64,000 nucleotides of DNA from an uncultured Clostridia bacterium (GTDB lineage: Bacteria; Bacillota; Clostridia; Christensenellales; Aristaeellaceae). The notes below the pieces were generated by a model, which saw only the letters and a list, made by a program, of their open reading frames with translations, ran no database searches and was not told the DNA's origin. The translations under genes and the position numbers were made by a program. This document shows, piece after piece, positions 50,207-58,838 of this stretch. The DNA lies in assembly GCA_934647165.1 (NCBI GenBank), contig CAKUFA010000002.1, positions 62,001 through 126,000 on the forward strand. Direction: 5' to 3'. How positions within the stretch are numbered: the stretch's first letter is position 1; each line of letters starts with the position of its first letter.

Positions 50207-51631
50207 ATGAAAGCAACGATAAAGCTGGGCTATGCCCCAACCCGCCGTGCCATTTTCAGTGCGCCGGCCGCGGTGGAATACCGCAAGCTGACGGCTGAAC
50301 GGCTGCGCCAACTGGGCGTGGACTTTGTGGATATTGACGATGTGAACGATGAAGGCCTTCTTTATGATGATACGGGGATGGAGAAAATCGCCGAAAAGTT
50401 CAAACGTGAGAAGGTAGACGGACTGTTCCTGCCCCATGCGAATTTCGGCACGGAATACGAGTGCGCACGCCTGGCCAAGGAGCTGAATGTACCGGTGCTT
50501 TTGTGGGGTCCGCGGGATGAGCGGCCGGATGAAAACGGCATGCGCCTGCGCGACAGCCAGTGCGGCCTGTTTGCCACCGGGAAGGTGCTGCGCCGCTTCC
50601 GCGTTCCCTTTACCTACATGAACAACTGCAACCTTGAGGATCCGGAGTTTGCCCGCGGCGTGCGGGATTTCCTGGCCGTGTGCAATGTGGTGAAGGTTTT
50701 CCGCCACACTCGCATTCTGCAAATCGGCCCGCGCCCGTTTGATTTCTGGAGCACCATGTGCAACGAGGGCGAACTGCTGGAGAAGTTCAACATCCAGCTT
50801 TCACCGATCCCCTTGCCCGAACTGTATGCTGAAATGCGCAAATGGCGCGCGGAAAAAATAGAAGTGGAAAAGGTTGTTGCCTATTGCAGGCAGAACATGA
50901 CCTGCAACATTGAAGACAACTCCCTTGCGCGCGTGGCGGAGCTGAAGGTGGCCATGAAGGCGCTTGCGGAAAAGTATGGCTGCAACGCCATTGCCATCCA
51001 GTGCTGGAACGCCTTGCAGGATGAAATCGGCATCATGCCCTGTGCGGCGAACGCGCTGCTCAATGAAGAGGGCATTCCGGTGGTGTGCGAAACGGATATC
51101 CACGGCGCTATCTCCCAGCTGATTGCCGAGGCGGCCAGCATGGGTGAACGCCGTGTGATGTTCAGCGACTGGACTGTTCGCCATCCGGACAATGATAACG
51201 GCGAACTTTTGCAGCACTGCGGCCCGTGGCCTATTTCCGTGGCCAGGGAAAAGCCTGCCATCTGTGTGCCGGTGGCCTTCCCGCAAAACGGCGCCGTGTC
51301 TGCCGAAGCCAAGCATGGCCCCATGAGCCTTGTGCGGTTTGATGGGGATGACGGGCAGTACAGCATCCTGCTGGGGCATGCCCGGGGCATTGACGGCCCC
51401 TGGACGCGCGGCACCTATGTGTGGGTGGAGGTAAACAACCTCAAGCGCCTGGAGGCCAAAGTGGTGGAAGGCCCGTATATCCATCATGTGGCTGCCATTC
51501 ATGGGGATGTGGTGTCCGTGATCTATGAGGCATGCAAATACCTCGGCGTAAAGCCGGATCTGTATGATCCCATTGAGGATAAGGTGCAGGCGTATCTCCA
51601 TGGGGAAGACGTGACGTTTGACGAGGTGTGA
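50207..51631 (+). CDS. L-fucose/L-arabinose isomerase family protein
   Basis: A 474-residue cytoplasmic aldose-ketose isomerase-like protein. Its N-terminal Rossmann-like domains have the form LGYAPTRRAIFSAPAAVEYR and VDGLFLPHANFGTEYECARL; the C-terminal domain carries IQCWNALQDEIGIMPCAANALLN and GIPVVCETDIHGAISQ, the acidic cluster that holds the divalent metal in this fold. It is shorter than Escherichia coli FucI (591) and close to AraA in size. First of four genes with a split transketolase and a kinase; its stop lies 2 bp before the next start. The sugar is unknown: fucose, D-arabinose or a rarer aldose are all possible. Confidence 0.85.
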   Translation: MKATIKLGYAPTRRAIFSAPAAVEYRKLTAERLRQLGVDFVDIDDVNDEGLLYDDTGMEKIAEKFKREKVDGLFLPHANFGTEYECARLAKELNVPVLLWGPRDERPDENGMRLRDSQCGLFATGKVLRRFRVPFTYMNNCNLEDPEFARGVRDFLAVCNVVKVFRHTRILQIGPRPFDFWSTMCNEGELLEKFNIQLSPIPLPELYAEMRKWRAEKIEVEKVVAYCRQNMTCNIEDNSLARVAELKVAMKALAEKYGCNAIAIQCWNALQDEIGIMPCAANALLNEEGIPVVCETDIHGAISQLIAEAASMGERRVMFSDWTVRHPDNDNGELLQHCGPWPISVAREKPAICVPVAFPQNGAVSAEAKHGPMSLVRFDGDDGQYSILLGHARGIDGPWTRGTYVWVEVNNLKRLEAKVVEGPYIHHVAAIHGDVVSVIYEACKYLGVKPDLYDPIEDKVQAYLHGEDVTFDEV

Positions 51632-51633
51632 AA

Positions 51634-52464
51634 ATGAACGCACTGGCAGTAAAAGCATATAAGCTCCGCCAGGATGTGCTGGACATCATTATGGCGGGCG
51701 GAGGCGGCCATATTGGCGGGGATATGAGCAGCATGGAAATCATGCTCACCCTCTACAGCCGCATGCATATTTCAGCCTCCACTCTGGATGACCCAAATCG
51801 GGATCGGTTTGTGCTCTCCAAGGGTCACTGCGTGGAAACGCTCTACGCCGTGCTGGCAGATAAGGGTATCATGGAGTTTGAAACGGTCAAGGCGCAATTC
51901 TCTCGCTTTGGCAGCGAATACATCGGACACCCGCACAACACCCTTCCGGGGATTGAGATGAATTCCGGTTCCTTGGGGCATGGGTTGTCCGTGTGCGTTG
52001 GCATGGCGCTGGCAGCGCGGATGGACGGGCGCAGCTACCGCACTTACACCCTTATGGGTGACGGCGAATTGGCGGAGGGCTCCGTGTGGGAGGGCGCCAT
52101 GGCCGCCGGGCACTATCAGCTGGACAACCTGTGCGCGGTGATTGACCGCAACCATTTGCAGATTTCCGGCACCACCGAGCAGGTGATGACCCCGGGTGAC
52201 CTGTATGCGCGCTTTGCCGCATTCGGCTGGCATGTTATCGACGTGCGGGACGGCAATGATGTGGCGCAGTTGAACGCGGCCTTTGATGAAGCGGAACGCA
52301 CCAAAGGAAAGCCCACGCTGCTCATTGCCAACACGGTCAAAGGCAAGGGTTCGCCGCTGATGGAGAACAAAGCCGGGTGGCATCACCACCTGCCCACGCA
52401 GGAAGAATATGAGCAGATTAAACGAGACCTGGCCGCACGAAAGGGGGCGCTTGAGCGTGAATAA
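51634..52464 (+). CDS. Transketolase, N-terminal (TPP-binding) subunit
   Basis: A 276-residue half transketolase. It binds thiamine diphosphate and Mg2+ through GDGELAEGSVWEGAMAAG and DRNHLQISG, and has GHIGGDMSSMEIM near the start and SKGHCVETLYAVL after it. With the next subunit it transfers two-carbon units between sugar phosphates. GAGGTG from the end of the isomerase gene is its ribosome site. Split transketolases occur both in the pentose phosphate pathway and in special routes such as D-apiose breakdown; the operon partners favour a special route. Confidence 0.92.
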   Translation: MNALAVKAYKLRQDVLDIIMAGGGGHIGGDMSSMEIMLTLYSRMHISASTLDDPNRDRFVLSKGHCVETLYAVLADKGIMEFETVKAQFSRFGSEYIGHPHNTLPGIEMNSGSLGHGLSVCVGMALAARMDGRSYRTYTLMGDGELAEGSVWEGAMAAGHYQLDNLCAVIDRNHLQISGTTEQVMTPGDLYARFAAFGWHVIDVRDGNDVAQLNAAFDEAERTKGKPTLLIANTVKGKGSPLMENKAGWHHHLPTQEEYEQIKRDLAARKGALERE

Positions 52465-53395
52465 GATTGCGAACCGCGCCGTGATGTGCGAGGTGCTCAA
52501 GGAAGCTGCGGCGCATGACCCCAACCTGGTGGTGCTGTGCAGCGATTCCCGGGGATCCGCGTCCCTTACCAGCTTTGCGGAGGAATATCCGCAGCAGTTT
52601 GTGGAGGTCGGCATTGCCGAACAGAATCTGGTGAGCATTGCCGCCGGGCTTGCGTCCTGCGGCAAGCGCGCTTTTGCCGTTTCCCCGGCATCCTTTCTGT
52701 CTACCCGCAGCTATGAACAGTGCAAGGTGGATTGTGCCTATTCCGGCACCAATGTGAAGCTGGTGGGTATTTCCGGCGGCGTCAGCTACGGCGCGCTGGG
52801 CATGACGCACCACTCTGCCCAGGACATTGCCGCCATGAGCGCCATACCTGGCATGCGTGTGTATCTGCCAAGCGACAGGCATCAAACCCGCAAGCTTTTT
52901 GAGGCACTTACATGCGATGAACAGACGGCCTACATCCGCCTGGGACGCAATCCTGTGGAGGATGTGTATGAAGAAGGCTGCGTTCCCTTTGAGATGAACC
53001 GGGCAACGACCCTGTGCGAAGGCACGGAGGTGCTGCTGGTGGCTTGCGGCGAAATGGTGAAGCCTATTCAGGATGCAGCCCGCATCCTGAACGACAGGGG
53101 TATTTCCACCGGCGCGCTGGATATGTATTGCGTCAAACCTTTGGATGCGGAAACGCTCCTTGCTGCGGCCAGGGGCAAGAAGCTCGTGGTCACTGCGGAA
53201 GAACACGCTCCCTTTGGCGGCCTGGGTTCCATGGTTGCACAGGTTGTTTCTGCAAATGATCCCCGGCGCGTGGTGAACCTTGCCCTGCCGGATGCGCCGG
53301 TCATCACCGGCACATCAAAGGAAGTGTTCCGCTATTACGGGCTGACGGGCGAAGGCATTGCAGAAAAAGTGCAATCTCTGCTCAAAACCTGTTGA
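52457..53395 (+). CDS. Transketolase, C-terminal subunit
   Basis: The 312-residue second half, with the pyrimidine-binding domain and the C-terminal domain. The catalytic Glu that activates thiamine diphosphate is in EVGIAEQNLVSIAAGLA; SYGALGMTHHSAQDIA and YIRLGRNPVEDVY follow. I take the GTG at 52457 as start because AAGGGGG lies upstream and it overlaps the stop of the first half by 8 bp; an ATG 16 codons earlier is in frame but lies deep in the preceding gene. Coupled translation would give equal amounts of the two halves. Confidence 0.92.
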   Translation: MNKIANRAVMCEVLKEAAAHDPNLVVLCSDSRGSASLTSFAEEYPQQFVEVGIAEQNLVSIAAGLASCGKRAFAVSPASFLSTRSYEQCKVDCAYSGTNVKLVGISGGVSYGALGMTHHSAQDIAAMSAIPGMRVYLPSDRHQTRKLFEALTCDEQTAYIRLGRNPVEDVYEEGCVPFEMNRATTLCEGTEVLLVACGEMVKPIQDAARILNDRGISTGALDMYCVKPLDAETLLAAARGKKLVVTAEEHAPFGGLGSMVAQVVSANDPRRVVNLALPDAPVITGTSKEVFRYYGLTGEGIAEKVQSLLKTC

Positions 53396-53435
53396 TCATA
53401 GCTTTCTCACCCCAAGCAAGCGAGGTGCATAACCT

Positions 53436-54887
53436 ATGAAATACATCCTGGCCATTGACCAGTCCACCGCAGGAACCAAGGTAGCCCTCATGGACGAGAC
53501 GGGCTGCCTGACCCACGTTGCGCGCAGGAGCCACACGCAGTTCCATCCGGCTCCGGGTCGCGTGGAGCATGACGCTGAGGAGATCTGGCAAAATGTCGCT
53601 GCCCTCTTGTGTGAGGTTGCCGGGCAGGTGAGCCTTGCGGATATTGCGGGTATCGGCATCTCCAACCAACGGGAAACCACGGTGCTGTGGGAACGTGCCA
53701 CCGGAAAGCCTGTGTGCCACGCCGTTGTCTGGCAGGATGTGCGCGCGCAGTCACTGATCGAGGCCATGGCGCCCTGTGCGGATGTGGTGCATGCCAAAAC
53801 CGGCCTTTCCCTTTCACCTTACTATTCCGCCGCCAAGGCTGCCGCGGTGCTTCGGGAGGATCCGGCGCTGTCCGCGCGTGCCGGGCAAGGCGAAATCTGC
53901 ATCGGCACGGTGGATAGCTATCTGCTTTTCCGCCTGACCGGCGGCAAGTTTCGGGCGGAGGTGTCCAACGCCAGCCGCACGCAGTTGATGAATCTGCACA
54001 CTTGCGGCTGGGATAGGGAACTGACGGAGATGTTCGGTCTGCCTCTGTGCGCCCTCGCCCCGGAAATTCTCCTGTCCGACGGGAACTTTGGCACGGTGGA
54101 AACCATCCCTGCGCTACGGGGTCTGCCTGTGCTGGCCATGTTGGGGGACAGCCACGCCGCGCTCTTCGGGCATGGCTGTGTTGAGCCCGGCATGACCAAG
54201 GCCACCTATGGCACCGGTTCCTCCATTATGATGAACGTTGGCGATCAGCCCCGAATGAGCGGCAACGGGCTTTCCGCTTCCGTGGCTTATGGGGAGGGGG
54301 GACGCGTGCTGTATGCACTGGAAGGTAACGTCACCTCCTCTGCGGATACGCTCATGTGGCTCAAGGATGAGGTTGGGCTTATCTCCTCCATGGACGATCT
54401 GGGAGAGGCTGCGCAGCTTTCCTCCTCGGATGGGGTGTATCTCGTGCCTGCTTTTTCGGGGCTTGGCGCTCCATGGTTTGACGGCAGCGCCCGTGCCCTT
54501 CTTTATGGCATGAATCGCGGTACCCGCCGCGCGCATATTCTCTATGCTGCGCTGGAAAGCATCGCCCAGCAGAATGCCGATGTGTTGTCCTTCATGGGGC
54601 AGGAGGCCGGTCAGCCGGTGCGCTGTCTCATGGCGGATGGCGGCGCAACGGTTAATCCCCTCCTCATGCAGCTCCAAAGCGATCTGGCTGCCTGCCGTGT
54701 GCGCGTGTCCGGTCAAAAAGAAATGAGCCTTCTGGGTGCTGCGCTCATGGCAGCCCGGCATGCCGGTTGGCCCGTGGATACACTCCGCGGCAAGGCTGGC
54801 GGTCGGCAATATGCTCCGCAAATGCCTGATGAGGAGCGGGAAAAGCGGCGGCAAGGCTGGCTGGACGCCGTCCGGCGCTGCCGCTGA
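53436..54887 (+). CDS. FGGY family carbohydrate kinase, GlpK-like subgroup
   Basis: A 483-residue ATP-dependent sugar or polyol kinase. ILAIDQSTAGTKVALMDETG is the N-terminal phosphate site, GISNQRETTVLWERATGKP and VWQDVRAQ are the substrate-side stretches seen in glycerol kinases, and LMADGGATVNPLLMQLQSD and GLGAPWFDGSAR complete the nucleotide half. The pattern is closer to glycerol kinase than to xylulokinase or fuculokinase, as for kinases of short or branched ketoses. Ending the operon, it probably phosphorylates the ketose made by the isomerase, giving the donor for the transketolase. The final product is not settled. Confidence 0.88.
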   Translation: MKYILAIDQSTAGTKVALMDETGCLTHVARRSHTQFHPAPGRVEHDAEEIWQNVAALLCEVAGQVSLADIAGIGISNQRETTVLWERATGKPVCHAVVWQDVRAQSLIEAMAPCADVVHAKTGLSLSPYYSAAKAAAVLREDPALSARAGQGEICIGTVDSYLLFRLTGGKFRAEVSNASRTQLMNLHTCGWDRELTEMFGLPLCALAPEILLSDGNFGTVETIPALRGLPVLAMLGDSHAALFGHGCVEPGMTKATYGTGSSIMMNVGDQPRMSGNGLSASVAYGEGGRVLYALEGNVTSSADTLMWLKDEVGLISSMDDLGEAAQLSSSDGVYLVPAFSGLGAPWFDGSARALLYGMNRGTRRAHILYAALESIAQQNADVLSFMGQEAGQPVRCLMADGGATVNPLLMQLQSDLAACRVRVSGQKEMSLLGAALMAARHAGWPVDTLRGKAGGRQYAPQMPDEEREKRRQGWLDAVRRCR

Positions 54888-54915
54888 AAGGCCATTTACT
54901 TTTCGCCATGTATGA

Positions 54916-54959
54916 AAAACGAGCCATTGCAGATGAGAAGCTCTGCAATGGCTCGTTTT
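54916..54959 (+). terminator. Strong terminator of the operon, 18-bp stem
   Basis: 54916-54933 pairs perfectly with 54942-54959 (core GAGCCATTGCAGA), T-run in the stem end followed by GTCTTTTG. Confidence 0.9.
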
Positions 54960-54970
54960 GTCTTTTGATT

Positions 54971-55136
54971 TAGGGCAATACCGCACAATTCGTTGGCAGC
55001 GTAGGCGATGCCTTTTCCGCCATCTGCTGCTTGCAGATTTTTCGATTTACCTCCAGTAAACCTTCAAAATCTGCCATTGCATCTGACGAAAAATTCATTC
55101 GCCTCCGCACCAACTCATTTGTGCGGTATTGCCTTA
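54971..55136. mobile_element. 166-bp MITE with TA-flanked inverted repeats
   Basis: Left end TAGGGCAATACCGCACAA and right end, read inward, TAAGGCAATACCGCACAA differ at one of 18 bases; a looser match (TTGG, then AGGCGA) extends to about 40 bp. Both ends have TA, as left by IS630/mariner-type insertion. No coding frame of note. Its right end supplies part of the asnS stop codon. Confidence 0.75.
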
Positions 55137-56507
55137 GAAATCGCAGTTCAGGGGCGTGCGGGCATAGGGGATCACATCGCGGATGTTGTCCACGCCTGTG
55201 AGATAAATCAGTAGCCGCTCAAAGCCCATGCCGAAGCCGGAGTGCGTGCAGCCGCCAAACCGGCGCAGGTTCAAATACCAGTACATCTGCTCCTTGGAAA
55301 TGTGCAGCTCATCCATGCGCTGGGTCAGCAGGTCATAGCGGGTTTCACGCTGGGAACCACCCATCAGCTCACCCGCGCCGGGCACCAGCAGATCCACGGC
55401 AGCCACGGTCTTTCCATCGGGGTTCTGATACATGTAGAAGGCTTTGATATCCTTGGGCCAGTCGTACACAAACACGGGGGAGTGGAAGTATTCTTCCGTC
55501 AGGTACTTTTCATGCTCCTTGGCTGTATCCTCGCCATACTTGGGCTCAAACTGGAATTTCACACCGTTTTCCATGGCCTTGCGCAGGATGGTGATGGCTT
55601 CCTCGTGGGTCACGCGGGCTGCGCCGGTGGTGGCCAGATGGTTCAGTTTATCCAGCAGTCCGCCGCCGGTAAACTTGTCCAGGTGCGCCAGCTCGTCCGG
55701 GCACTTTTCCAGCACCGTCTTCACCAGATACTTGAGGAAATCCTCTTCGATGTCCATCAACTGATGGATGTCACAGAAAGCGATTTCCGGCTCGATCATC
55801 CAGAACTCGGCGGCATGGGTCTTGGTGTTGCTGTTCTCAGCACGGAAGGTGGGGCCAAAGGTATAAACCTTGGAGAAGGCCATGGCGAAGGTTTCCGCCT
55901 CCAGCTGACCAGTCACTGCCAGGGACGTGGGCTTGCCGAAGAAGTCTTCCTTGGGATCCTGGCCGGGCTTAAGGGTTGTCACCGTGAAGGTGTTGCCAGC
56001 TCCTTCCGCATCATTGGAGGTAATCAGTGGCGTGTGGACATACAGATAGCCCCGATCCTGAAAATAGGTGTGGATGGCCATGCTGGCCACGGAGCGCACG
56101 CGGAACACGGCCTGGAACAGGCGGGTGCGGGGGCGCAGATAGGCAATTTCCCGCAGGTATTCCACACTGTGGCGCTTGGGCTGCAGGGGATAATCCTCCG
56201 GGCAGTCACCTTCCAGCACAATGGCCTTAGCCTGCACCTCGGGGGTGGTGGGATCCTTGTAGCTGGGCACAACAACACCCTGTACGGTGATGGCCGCGCC
56301 TACATGCAGGGCGCTGATTTTGTCAAAATCCTCAATGGTGTTGTCATAGACCACCTGCGGATTCTTGAAGCACGTGCCATCGTAAAAATCGATAAAGCCC
56401 ATGTTCTTTTGCTTGCGGTGGTTGCGGATCCAGCCTTGCAGGCAAACCTGCTGACCCTGAAGTTCCGAAAGGCGCTCCTTCAGCGCGCGGGTGGTGATAA
56501 CCTCCAT
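55134..56507 (-). CDS. asnS: Asparaginyl-tRNA synthetase
   Basis: Class IIb synthetase charging tRNA-Asn. Residues 1-110 form the OB-fold anticodon domain (VCLQGWIRNHRKQKNMGFIDF). The catalytic domain has motif 2 around FGPTFRAENSNTKTHAAEFW and motif 3 FGGCTHSGFGMGFERLL. Length 457 is normal. Start 56507 has GGGAGGGG upstream; the earlier frame is leader. No T-box was found. The last codons end Cys-Asp-Phe-stop, and the stop TAA coincides with the end of the MITE, so the insertion just spared the protein. Confidence 0.97.
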   Translation of the reverse strand: MEVITTRALKERLSELQGQQVCLQGWIRNHRKQKNMGFIDFYDGTCFKNPQVVYDNTIEDFDKISALHVGAAITVQGVVVPSYKDPTTPEVQAKAIVLEGDCPEDYPLQPKRHSVEYLREIAYLRPRTRLFQAVFRVRSVASMAIHTYFQDRGYLYVHTPLITSNDAEGAGNTFTVTTLKPGQDPKEDFFGKPTSLAVTGQLEAETFAMAFSKVYTFGPTFRAENSNTKTHAAEFWMIEPEIAFCDIHQLMDIEEDFLKYLVKTVLEKCPDELAHLDKFTGGGLLDKLNHLATTGAARVTHEEAITILRKAMENGVKFQFEPKYGEDTAKEHEKYLTEEYFHSPVFVYDWPKDIKAFYMYQNPDGKTVAAVDLLVPGAGELMGGSQRETRYDLLTQRMDELHISKEQMYWYLNLRRFGGCTHSGFGMGFERLLIYLTGVDNIRDVIPYARTPLNCDF

Positions 56508-56583
56508 GAAAAATGCCCCTCCCATCAACGCTCCGCGCCATGGCCGAAAGCGCAGATGGGCGGGGCGAAATGTTCTATCATCT

Positions 56584-56612
56584 ATGATACCACAAATCCA
56601 GCCAGACTGCAA
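56584..56612 (-). promoter_or_regulatory. asnS promoter
   Basis: Minus strand TTGCAG (56607-56612), 17 bp, TATCAT (56584-56589) with extended TGG. Confidence 0.7.
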
Positions 56613-56631
56613 TTATCCGTGGCCAATTTGG

Positions 56632-56661
56632 TGGACAGCGCTGCGCGGAATATGGTATACT
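56632..56661 (+). promoter_or_regulatory. Promoter of the fucosidase operon
   Basis: TGGACA (56632-56637), 18 bp, TATACT (56656-56661) with extended TGG. It diverges from the asnS promoter. Confidence 0.65.
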
Positions 56662-56700
56662 GCCCTTAGCAAAAGTACACAAGCAAAGGAGCACAACGCC

Positions 56701-58014
56701 ATGTCTTCTTATCAGGTGCGAAAAACGCCCGGCGATACGGTCTGGTTCCGCCACGACCGCTTTGGTATGTTTATCCACTGGGGGCTGTATGCCCTGCCTG
56801 CCCGGCACGAATGGGTCAAAAATCATGAACAGCTGACGGATGAACAGTATCAGAAATATTTTGACCATTTTGATCCTGATTTGTACGAGCCCCGTGAGTG
56901 GGCACGGCTGGCCAAACAGGCCGGCATGAAGTATGCTGTGCTGACCACCAAGCATCACGAAGGCTTCTGCCTGTTTGACAGCCAGTACACGGACTACAAG
57001 GCGACCAACACCCCCTGTGGCCGCGACCTTGTGCGCGAGTATGTGGAGGCGTTCCGTGAGGCCGGGCTTCGCGTGGGCTTTTACTATTCGCTTCTGGATT
57101 GGCATCATCCGGATTTCACCATTGACATCCGGCACCCGCAGCGCTACAGTTCCGATGCGGAGAAGCTCAATCAGTGCCGCGATATGCACCGCTATGCCGA
57201 ATACATGCGCAATCAGGTGCGGGAACTGCTCACCAACTACGGCAAAATTGATATCATGTGGTTTGATTTTTCCTATGAAAAGGATACGCTGCCCGGAAGT
57301 CCTCTGAAGGGAAAGGGCGCTGAGGACTGGGAAGCAGAGGAGCTGATTGCGCTGGCACGATCCCTTCAGCCAGACATTCTCATCGATAACCGCACCGGCC
57401 TTGAGCAGGATTTGTGGACGCCGGAGCAGTATCAGCCCCAACATTGGCTGCGCCATCCTGTGACGGGGGAGTATGTCACCTGGGAAGCATGCCAGACCTT
57501 CTCCGGTTCCTGGGGCTACCACCGGGATGAAAGCAGCTGGAAAACCCCGGAGATGGTGCTGCACATGCTCATCCGCACGGTGTCTCTCGGTGGCAATCTG
57601 CTGATGAATGTGGGGCCGACCGCCCGCGGCTATATTGATGACCGTGCGCAGAATGCTTTGCGGGAAATCGGTGCATGGATGCGCCTGAACGGCCGTTCCA
57701 TCTATGGCTGCACCATGGCTGAGCCGGAATTCAAAGCGCCCGAAGGAACCCTGCTCACCCAATCGGAGGATGGGACACGGCTTTACGTGCACTTGATTGA
57801 ATACCCATTTGCCGTGCTGGAAATGCCGGGCTTTGCCGGCAAGGTGGCCTATGCCCAGTTCCTGCATGACGCTAGTGAAGTACCCTTTACGGAGGGCCGG
57901 GTGGACCATTTCAGCGAAGGACGGACAGAGCGTCAGGATTTGCTGATCCTGACGCTTCCTGCCGTGAAACCGCCGATGCTGGTGCCGGTGGTGGAGCTGT
58001 TCCTGAAAAAATAA
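56701..58014 (+). CDS. Alpha-L-fucosidase, glycoside hydrolase family 29
   Basis: A 437-residue retaining fucosidase with no signal peptide, so it acts on imported fucosylated oligosaccharides. The TIM barrel has RFGMFIHWGLYALPARHEW, the substrate-contact TTKHHEGFCLFDS (His85, His86), and the nucleophile Asp189 in KIDIMWFDFSYEKD. The region SGSWGYHRDESSWKTPEMVL and GNLLMNVGPTARG is also typical of family 29. A C-terminal beta domain completes it. AAAGGAG precedes the ATG; the longer frame upstream lies over the asnS promoter. The linkage cleaved cannot be told, though the short form is often active on alpha-1,3/4 bonds. Confidence 0.94.
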   Translation: MSSYQVRKTPGDTVWFRHDRFGMFIHWGLYALPARHEWVKNHEQLTDEQYQKYFDHFDPDLYEPREWARLAKQAGMKYAVLTTKHHEGFCLFDSQYTDYKATNTPCGRDLVREYVEAFREAGLRVGFYYSLLDWHHPDFTIDIRHPQRYSSDAEKLNQCRDMHRYAEYMRNQVRELLTNYGKIDIMWFDFSYEKDTLPGSPLKGKGAEDWEAEELIALARSLQPDILIDNRTGLEQDLWTPEQYQPQHWLRHPVTGEYVTWEACQTFSGSWGYHRDESSWKTPEMVLHMLIRTVSLGGNLLMNVGPTARGYIDDRAQNALREIGAWMRLNGRSIYGCTMAEPEFKAPEGTLLTQSEDGTRLYVHLIEYPFAVLEMPGFAGKVAYAQFLHDASEVPFTEGRVDHFSEGRTERQDLLILTLPAVKPPMLVPVVELFLKK

Positions 58015-58090
58015 CGGCCGCTGTGCCATCCATGCGGGCAGCATGCCGCTGCATAGCATGTTCACCTGCTGCGTACCCTAAAAGCCGGTG

Positions 58091-58798
58091 ATGTGCATGC
58101 AATGGTGTCTTTTCCTTATGCTTGCCGTGTCGGTGGGGTTTGTGAACCGGCGCATGGTTTTCTTTCGCTGCCAGGGTTACCCGGGTGCGGCTCGCAGGCT
58201 TTATCGCCGCGCTGCATGGGCGCTTGGCCTTTTGTGCCTCCTGGCCATGCTGGCGCAGGAGTTGATGCTCCTTTTATCCCATCAGCTGAGCTGGCGCACG
58301 GGGCTGCCGCTACACCTGTGCAGCGCTATGGGCGTGCTGATGCTGCCCACCCTGCTCACAGGCAATGAATCCCTGCGGCATGCCGCGCTGTATCTGGGGG
58401 TGCCCGGCGCGTTGGCAGCGCTGCTGTTTCCGGCCGTTTTGTCTACGCCATGGCCAAGGGGCATGGCGCTGGCTTTCCACGCGCTGCATGCTTCGCTGGC
58501 AGTTGCGCCATGGTTGCCGTTCGGGCTTGGCTGGCGCCCAAAACCCATCGGTGCGGTGCAGGCAGGCGCGGTGCTGGGAGGACTTGGTTGTGCGGCGGCG
58601 GTTGTCAACAGGCTCACAGGCGGCAACTATCTGTTCTTAAGTACCCCGGTGGGCGGAACGCCCCTGATGCTTTTAGCCCGGCATGGGCTGGGCGCTTATC
58701 GAGCCTGGTTGGCGCTCCTGTGCGCGGGGGCGCTGTTTATACAGGCAGCGGCTGTCTGCCTGTGGGGGCTGAAGAAGGCTGGCAGGAACAACGGATGA
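58091..58798 (+). CDS. YwaF/TIGR02206-type integral membrane protein
   Basis: A 235-residue protein with about six helices and the family mark GLPLHLCSAMGVLMLPTLL in the third, plus HALHASLAVAPWLPFG. The function of the family is unknown. It sits 76 bp after the GH29 gene and 40 bp before the GH95 gene on one strand, so it is probably cotranscribed with the two fucosidases; whether it takes part in fucoside use is open. The start could also be the GTG three bases earlier. Confidence 0.8.
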   Translation: MCMQWCLFLMLAVSVGFVNRRMVFFRCQGYPGAARRLYRRAAWALGLLCLLAMLAQELMLLLSHQLSWRTGLPLHLCSAMGVLMLPTLLTGNESLRHAALYLGVPGALAALLFPAVLSTPWPRGMALAFHALHASLAVAPWLPFGLGWRPKPIGAVQAGAVLGGLGCAAAVVNRLTGGNYLFLSTPVGGTPLMLLARHGLGAYRAWLALLCAGALFIQAAAVCLWGLKKAGRNNG

Positions 58799-58838
58799 AC
58801 CTCAAAAGTACCGGAGAGGCCTTAAGAGGAGGAAACAC

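Noticed and set aside
56508..56583. T-box leader before asnS
   Set aside because: The leader is under 80 nt and has neither a specifier loop nor the TGGNACC motif.
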